Assembly (NCBI GenBank): GCA_017990795.1
Contig: JAGNNG010000026.1
Coordinates: 1 to 10,424 of the forward strand
Direction: 5' to 3'
Origin: Deltaproteobacteria bacterium
GTDB taxonomy: Bacteria > Myxococcota_A > Polyangia > Palsa-1104 > JAEUJZ01
Length of the DNA stretch: 10,424 nt
Shown here: positions 6,423 through 10,424 of the stretch, in pieces
Position numbering within the stretch: the stretch's first letter is position 1
How the letters are laid out: each line of letters begins with the position of its first letter
Notes under the pieces: generated by a model
Told to the model about the DNA's origin: nothing
Database searches by the model: none
What the model saw: only the letters and a program-made list of their open reading frames with translations
Translations under genes and position numbers: made by a program

Positions 6423-7091
6423 ATGTTTCCGCTTTCTTGGCAAGACGTTTCAGCTGTGTGCTTTGACCTGGATGGGACGCTGGTAGACAGCGAAGGCGAA
6501 GCCGCTGATGCTATCGCGCTCGCGCTAAGCAGCCTGGGTCGTGACCTATCCGCTACCGAGCGGGATTTTGTCGTGGGCCACGGCTTTACCGAGATCTACA
6601 AGTTCATCTATTCGCACGGTGGGCTGGCGCTGGACGTAGATGCTTTTGAGGCGCTGGTCTTTAAGGCGCGGGTCGAGCTGTTCGCACGCAATGGGGCTGG
6701 GATGTTGCCAGGGGCGCAGCAAGTCGTGCGCTGGGCAGCGGCAAAAGTCCCCTGTGCGCTGGTCACGGGCTCCACTCGACCCGAGGCTGAGCTGATGTTG
6801 TCGGCGCTGCAGGTTGCTTCCTGCTTTCAGGTGTCATTTTGTGCAGGCGAGTACGCCAGCGGCAAGCCGTCGCCCGAGCCGTATCTACACGCTGCCGCAG
6901 CCTTGGCCTGTCCACCACAGCGCTGCGTAGCTGTTGAGGATTCCGTCGCAGGCATTGCGTCTGCGCGAGCTGCTGGGATGACCGTAATCGCAGTGCGAGC
7001 GGGCAATCGCTATGGTCAGGATCAGTCTGCGGCTCATATTGCAATAGATACTCTCTATGATTTTGAGGGCCTATTTTCTCCAAATAGGTAA
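6423..7091 (+). CDS. HAD-superfamily phosphatase, beta-phosphoglucomutase/phosphoglycolate phosphatase-like
   Basis: A cytoplasmic 222-residue haloacid-dehalogenase-type hydrolase with all four motifs: DLDGTLVDSE with nucleophile D15 and acid D17, the VTGS motif with T115, the lysine K148 in GKPSPEPY, and the metal-binding pair E172-D173 in VAVEDSVAGI. The helical cap inserted between motifs I and II (about residues 20-85) marks subfamily I, as in phosphoglycolate phosphatases, beta-phosphoglucomutase and sugar-phosphate phosphatases. The substrate cannot be read from the sequence. The GGAG at 6403-6406 is 16 bases from the ATG, too far for a normal ribosome binding site; no other early in-frame start is better. 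It lies alone, 226 bases past the tRNA and 362 bases before the next gene, so it is probably transcribed by itself. Confidence 0.9.
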   Translation: MFPLSWQDVSAVCFDLDGTLVDSEGEAADAIALALSSLGRDLSATERDFVVGHGFTEIYKFIYSHGGLALDVDAFEALVFKARVELFARNGAGMLPGAQQVVRWAAAKVPCALVTGSTRPEAELMLSALQVASCFQVSFCAGEYASGKPSPEPYLHAAAALACPPQRCVAVEDSVAGIASARAAGMTVIAVRAGNRYGQDQSAAHIAIDTLYDFEGLFSPNR

Positions 7092-7338
7092 TCTGATTTT
7101 CCTGGCCAGTAGTGCGCGTCTTGGCGACTGCTTGCTTATCGCTGCAATGGTTGGAAAAGCTTGGCCGCTGCTGACTCAGTTCAGCGCATAGTGCGTCTTG
7201 TCGTCTCTGATGCGACAGTGTGGGGTGGTGTACATCGCACCCGAGATTGCCTAACTATGTAGGTGATGCAGTCACCGGTCGGCTACGCTGTAGGCTAATC
7301 GGCGTAATATTGGGGTGTTTGGCGGCTTGTGCGCAAAA
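7092..7338. other. Intergenic stretch without a recognisable gene
   Basis: No coding frame with family resemblance, no RNA gene and no clear terminator for the HAD gene was seen here. The only structure that stands out is a small dyad at 7262-7276 (GGTGA-TGCAG-TCACC), whose GTGA/TCAC arms echo the dyad next to the downstream -10 box. Confidence 0.4.
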
Positions 7339-7359
7339 ACGCTATTGTTGTGATAGCGT
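7339..7359. promoter_or_regulatory. Perfect dyad ACGCTAT-N7-ATAGCGT, candidate activator site
   Basis: Seven-base arms at 7339-7345 and 7353-7359 are perfect inverted repeats around a seven-base spacer. The centre (7349) lies about 41 bases before the start site predicted from the TATAAT box, which is the classic place for an activator touching RNA polymerase. It occupies the -35 region, where no -35 hexamer is visible. The binding protein is unknown. Confidence 0.45.
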
Positions 7360-7362
7360 CAA

Positions 7363-7383
7363 GTGACAAGAATCACCTATAAT
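7363..7383 (+). promoter_or_regulatory. -10 box TATAAT with an abutting GTGA-N6-TCAC dyad
   Basis: A perfect TATAAT lies at 7378-7383, predicting a start near 7390 and a leader of about 64 bases for the MYXO-CTERM protein gene. Directly before it, 7363-7376 reads GTGA-CAAGAA-TCAC, the core of a CRP/FNR-family site (consensus TGTGA-N6-TCACA). Bound there, a protein would cover the promoter spacer and most likely repress. The -10 box is well supported; the regulator is inferred. Confidence 0.5.
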
Positions 7384-7440
7384 GACCCGGTACACGACTA
7401 GACCCTTGTAGCCATTAGCAATTTGGCACACTAGGTACAT

Positions 7441-7447
7441 AAGGAGG
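7441..7447 (+). promoter_or_regulatory. Strong ribosome binding site AAGGAGG
   Basis: A complete anti-16S match six bases before the ATG at 7454. It fixes the start of the MYXO-CTERM protein and predicts efficient translation, in contrast with several neighbours that have no such site. Confidence 0.85.
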
Positions 7448-7453
7448 CCCTTT

Positions 7454-9928
7454 ATGAGGACGACGAGGATGTCTGGCCTACGCAAGCTTGTAGGCTCAGC
7501 CATGCTGACGGCATTGTGTGCTTTTGCTGCGACGGTTGTTCCGTCCGCGGAAGCTGCACCGGCCCTGAGGTTTCAGACCGACCAGCGCGGCGACATGCTG
7601 CTGATTGGTAACACGCTTGGATATGACTGCCGCACCGACATCATGCTGCCAAAGCCAATGCTTGGCACCGTCGGTATGTGCGGTGTCAACGGGCTGGATG
7701 ACAGTGCCCCCGATATTTTTTGGCGGGCAGATGATCCTGCTCCGGGTCAGGCTCGCGCGGACATCACGATTCCTCCGGAGAGCGCTCGTACTTCCGCTGT
7801 CCTAAAGCTGCCGGCAGGGGCTCAGGTTACTTATGCTCGACTGTACTGGGGCGGGTTGATTGCGGAAGACCCGATTGTTGCGCAGAGCCCGGTCCTGCTT
7901 GACCGTCCCGGCTCCACCAAGCCGTTTTCGCAGATGATTAAGCCACTGCCAGCAGATGCGACTGCCAAGCTCGGTGGTGGCGCTGGGCTTGTTTATCAGG
8001 CCTCGGCGGACATTACCAAGCTAGTGCAGACCTACGGCGAAGGTACCTATCGGCTGACCGATGTAGCGCGTCGCTCGGTAGTTAACATCGAGGGCGATGT
8101 CCAGTTTGCCGCCTGGTCGATCATCGTGGTCTACAAGCGCGATCAGGATCCCATCCGCAACATCGCCATCTTCGACGGCCTTGAGCCGGTCGTGGGTGGT
8201 GCCAAAGTAGAGTTCACCCTCAATGGCTTGAACGTTCCTGCTGGAACCCCGAGTGGCAAGCTGGCAGTGATTGGCTACGAAGGCGATCCGGAAAAGCTGG
8301 ACTCGCTGAAGTTTAATGGCGCGACGCTGACGGATGCTCAGAACCCAGCGACGGACTTCTTTAACAGCAGCCGAAGCAACCTGGGAACACCGGTCTCGGT
8401 TGTGGGCGATCTGCCGCAGCTGGCCGGCACCGCAGGCAGCATGAGCGGTCTGGATCTGGATACCGTGGATATCTCCTCGCTGGTCAAGCCCGGCGATACC
8501 ACTGCAACCGTCACCGCCGAGTCGGTCAACGATATCTACATCCTGGGCATGCTGGCGACGGCCATCCAGAGTAAAAAGCCGATCATCGATACCGTGCTGA
8601 CGACGCCCCCAGGAACCAGTACTCGTCCTGGCGATGTGGTGGAGTTTACGTCGACCTCCAAGAATATTGGCGACGACATCGGCAGCGGCGTGGTGATCGA
8701 GCACAAGCTGCCGCCAGGCGTCAGCTACGTGCCGGGCTCTGTGAAGTTTATAGATGGTCCCGAGGCAGGCCAGAACGGTCCGAAGACCGACACGATTGGC
8801 GACGACCAAGTCGACTTCGATCCCGCGACTGGAATCCTGCGCATCCGGATTGGTAAGGGCGCTAGTGGCAACCAGGGTGGAACCTTGGACCCGACGGACA
8901 AGCCGGTGGTCATCAAGTATCAGGTGAAGATTGATGACAATGCCGTTGGCGAAATTCCTACCCAGAGCACGACCACTGCAACCTCGGGTAGCAATCCGGG
9001 CTCGGGCTCGACTTCGTTCCCCTCGGGCAATGGCACTGCGCCTAACTCGCCGACGGTGATTGTGGTTCCGCCATGCATGGGCAACATCGACTGCACGGTG
9101 GGCTCGCCAGTTTGTGATGTGAAGGCGATGCCGGCGCGCTGCTCTAGCTCCTGCACCAGCGACGCTGATTGCAAAGGTGCTCCTGGTGGCACTGAGGTCT
9201 GCTCGCCAGCCAACAAGTGCGTTCAGTGCAGCCCCACGGCCAAGAGCGCTTGCGCTCCTGAGGGCCCCGGTACGCAGTGTCTGGCGAGTGGCGCTTGCGG
9301 TTGTATGACCGACGCTGACTGCGGAGGACGTACCTGCAACGTCGCCACCAATACTTGCCCGAAGCCAACGGCGGACCTGACAGTTAACGTCAAGCACGAG
9401 ATCCTGCCGCCGCAAGAGGGCCAGCCACCCAAGGCCAAGTACACCATCGACGTGACCAACAAGGGTCCAGCGGGGGCTCCTGGTCCGACGACGGTTTCGT
9501 ACGACCTACCGCAAGGTGGCGGCAAGATTGAAAACGTTGATGCGGGCCCCGGCTGGCGCTGCATGGTTGTTGAGCGCACCGTGAACTGCACCCGTACGCA
9601 GCCGATTGCGGCGGGCAGCACCACGCCCTCAATCGTCATCACGCTGGTTCAGGACCCCACCAGTGGCACCGGTGGTAATGGTGGCACTCCGGGTGGTGCA
9701 GTGCGGGTCAAGGTTGTTGCTGACTCGACGGGTTCGACGGACCCCAATCCTGCTGACAACACCTTCGTTGAGGAGCTGACCTTCGCCAACTACCGCGTTG
9801 CGGGTGGCGGCTTTGGTTGCACGCTCTCGGGCAGCTCTAGCAGCGCAAGCCTGTGGGGCTCAGCCGCGATGGCGATGGCCTGCTTTGCCGTGCTGGCTCG
9901 TCGCCGCCGCAGCAAGGTCGAGCGCTAG
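7454..9928 (+). CDS. Secreted surface protein with DUF11-like domains, Cys-rich module and MYXO-CTERM anchor
   Basis: An 824-residue exported protein. Residues 1-34 are a Sec signal peptide (basic start, hydrophobic core, SAEA cleavage site). Residues 35-372 are a large beta-rich region with LYWGG and IFDGLEPV motifs, of unknown function. About 376-540 is a DUF11-like domain (PGDVVEFTSTSKNIG, then KLPPGVSYVPGSVKF). About 541-636 is a Cys-rich module with 16 cysteines, including repeated SDADC and TDADC turns, probably disulphide-bonded. About 640-775 is a second DUF11-like domain ending in DPNPADNTF. Residues 786-824 are the MYXO-CTERM signal: GFGC with C789, a hydrophobic stretch and RRRR at 816-819. 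Such tails are known to be processed and to anchor proteins at the myxobacterial surface. A role in the cell envelope or in adhesion is inference. A strong terminator follows. Confidence 0.88.
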   Translation: MRTTRMSGLRKLVGSAMLTALCAFAATVVPSAEAAPALRFQTDQRGDMLLIGNTLGYDCRTDIMLPKPMLGTVGMCGVNGLDDSAPDIFWRADDPAPGQARADITIPPESARTSAVLKLPAGAQVTYARLYWGGLIAEDPIVAQSPVLLDRPGSTKPFSQMIKPLPADATAKLGGGAGLVYQASADITKLVQTYGEGTYRLTDVARRSVVNIEGDVQFAAWSIIVVYKRDQDPIRNIAIFDGLEPVVGGAKVEFTLNGLNVPAGTPSGKLAVIGYEGDPEKLDSLKFNGATLTDAQNPATDFFNSSRSNLGTPVSVVGDLPQLAGTAGSMSGLDLDTVDISSLVKPGDTTATVTAESVNDIYILGMLATAIQSKKPIIDTVLTTPPGTSTRPGDVVEFTSTSKNIGDDIGSGVVIEHKLPPGVSYVPGSVKFIDGPEAGQNGPKTDTIGDDQVDFDPATGILRIRIGKGASGNQGGTLDPTDKPVVIKYQVKIDDNAVGEIPTQSTTTATSGSNPGSGSTSFPSGNGTAPNSPTVIVVPPCMGNIDCTVGSPVCDVKAMPARCSSSCTSDADCKGAPGGTEVCSPANKCVQCSPTAKSACAPEGPGTQCLASGACGCMTDADCGGRTCNVATNTCPKPTADLTVNVKHEILPPQEGQPPKAKYTIDVTNKGPAGAPGPTTVSYDLPQGGGKIENVDAGPGWRCMVVERTVNCTRTQPIAAGSTTPSIVITLVQDPTSGTGGNGGTPGGAVRVKVVADSTGSTDPNPADNTFVEELTFANYRVAGGGFGCTLSGSSSSASLWGSAAMAMACFAVLARRRRSKVER

Positions 9929-9941
9929 TCTGTAAGCATTG

Positions 9942-9976
9942 CTCGGTCGTCGCAGGTGTTGCGGCGACCGAGTTTT
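9942..9976 (+). terminator. Rho-independent terminator after the MYXO-CTERM gene
   Basis: A 12-pair stem (CTCGGTCGTCGC at 9942-9953 with GCGGCGACCGAG at 9961-9972, one G-U pair) closes a seven-base loop and is followed by TTTT. It begins 14 bases after the stop codon and should separate this gene from the next one. Confidence 0.88.
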
Positions 9977-10080
9977 AGGTTCTTGCTCGCGCTTTTAGGT
10001 TTTTTATCAAACGAGCAGAGCACTCAGCCGCGTCCTCGATGGACCCGCAAAAGACTGCTCGGCTCTGCAATCCTCAGCAA
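9977..10080 (+). other. Spacer before the barrel gene, holding its presumed promoter or leader
   Basis: A second T-rich tract (TTTTAGGTTTTTT, around 9993-10005) repeats the TTTTAGGTT found right after the terminator. A seven-base inverted repeat (CGAGCAG 10012-10018, CTGCTCG 10055-10061) could form a loose leader hairpin. No convincing promoter hexamers were found. Confidence 0.3.
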
Positions 10081-10087
10081 TGGAGGG
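10081..10087 (+). promoter_or_regulatory. Ribosome binding site TGGAGGG selecting the GTG start
   Basis: TGGAGGG ends five bases before the GTG at 10093 but 17 bases before the in-frame ATG at 10105. The spacing favours the GTG, adding four residues (VRLA, read as MRLA) to the signal peptide. Confidence 0.6.
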
Positions 10088-10092
10088 TAGTT

Positions 10093-10424
10093 GTGCGACT
10101 TGCCATGAAACGACTCGTACTGCCAGCGCTTGTTCCTGCTTTGTGTGGACTGCTTGCTGCTGGCTCTGTGGCCCACGCTCAGTCGGCGCCAAACTCTGGG
10201 TTTCAGCTGAACCGCTACGAACCGACTGCTGCAGGCGAGTGGTCCTTCGCAGTGGATCACCCCTGGTATTCCTCGACGCGGTATTTCGCGGCGGGCATTA
10301 CCCTCAACTATGCGCACAACCCGCTGGTCCTCGGCACGGTGTCCGCCGACGGGAGCTTCAGCGAGTCGCAGCCGCTCATCAGCCACCACTTCATCTCGCA
10401 CATTGACCTGGCCGGGTCGTTCCT
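10093..10424 (+). CDS. Start of an outer-membrane beta-barrel (OmpA-like) protein, cut by the window edge
   Basis: About 110 residues are visible. They begin with a Sec signal peptide (basic RLAMKR, hydrophobic LVLPALVPALCGLLAAG, then VAHAQS, cleavage after AHA). The mature start reads FQLNRYEPTAAGEWSF, then HPWYSSTRYFAAGITLNYA and HNPLVL, then a second strand pair ending HHFISHIDLAGSFL. From memory this layout (F..NRYEP...G..F, two amphipathic strands around a YAHNPLV turn, and a hydrophobic strand before the edge) is typical of large outer-membrane barrels in Myxococcota that often end in thrombospondin type 3 repeats and an OmpA domain. Those parts lie outside the window, so only the barrel start is supported. 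It is separated from the MYXO-CTERM gene by a terminator and is probably its own transcript. A GTG start with a good ribosome binding site is preferred. Confidence 0.75.
   Translation, partial: MRLAMKRLVLPALVPALCGLLAAGSVAHAQSAPNSGFQLNRYEPTAAGEWSFAVDHPWYSSTRYFAAGITLNYAHNPLVLGTVSADGSFSESQPLISHHFISHIDLAGSF

Noticed and set aside
7121..7136. TTGGCGACTGCTTGCT, resembling a sigma-54 promoter
   Set aside because: The distance between the GG and GC elements is one base short of the strict sigma-54 spacing, and it lies more than 300 bases before the gene.
8021..9415. A 464-codon open frame on the minus strand opposite the MYXO-CTERM gene
   Set aside because: The plus frame has a signal peptide, domain motifs and an anchor. 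The minus frame is Arg/Ala/His-rich with no recognisable motif, typical of the complement of GC-rich coding sequence.
10080..10406. Plus-strand frame beginning MEGSCATCHE at the right end
   Set aside because: It starts inside the ribosome binding region, and its CxxCH-like start is a chance match. The overlapping frame from 10093 has a signal peptide and barrel-type strands.

Overview
The window most likely comes from the phylum Myxococcota. The 824-residue secreted protein ends in a MYXO-CTERM-type tail (GC motif, one hydrophobic segment, RRRR cluster). There is a Pkn-type Ser/Thr kinase with a fused sensor, the right edge begins an outer-membrane barrel protein of a type common in this phylum, and the one tRNA has no encoded CCA end. 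The base composition looks moderately GC-rich by eye, below that of Myxococcus or Sorangium; I did not compute it and cannot name a genus.

Layout. Positions 1-343 (minus) hold the start of a gene resembling AmmeMemoRadiSam system protein B, cut by the edge. Positions 344-732 are a G-rich divergent intergenic region with a possible short zinc-ribbon ORF on the minus strand. Positions 733-3723 encode a transmembrane Ser/Thr kinase whose outer part is 14 tandem blade repeats, enough for two seven-bladed propellers. Positions 3909-4967 encode a PgsA-like CDP-alcohol phosphatidyltransferase with an unusual second membrane half. Positions 5030-6133 encode a COG0523/CobW-type G3E GTPase, whose last codons overlap a tRNA-Leu(UAA) gene at 6115-6196 on the other strand. 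Positions 6423-7091 encode a HAD phosphatase. A 362-base intergenic region follows, with a sharp -10 box and two dyads. Positions 7454-9928 encode the secreted MYXO-CTERM protein with DUF11-like domains, closed by a strong terminator at 9942-9976. Positions 10093-10424 begin the barrel protein, cut by the right edge.

The genes do not form one pathway or one obvious operon. Two themes recur. The first is the cell envelope: a membrane kinase with a sensor outside the cytoplasm, a phospholipid-synthesis enzyme, a surface-anchored protein and an outer-membrane barrel. The second is two kinds of gene start. The GTPase, the MYXO-CTERM protein and the barrel protein have clear Shine-Dalgarno sequences. 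The MEMO-like gene, the PgsA-like gene and perhaps the HAD gene have none, and instead a promoter-like -10 box lies 6-10 bases before the ATG, as expected for leaderless or nearly leaderless mRNA.

I found no insertion sequence, CRISPR array, phage gene or defence system. The most unusual items are the kinase with a double propeller, the doubled PgsA-like protein, the GTPase/tRNA antisense overlap, and the two dyads at the promoter of the MYXO-CTERM gene.
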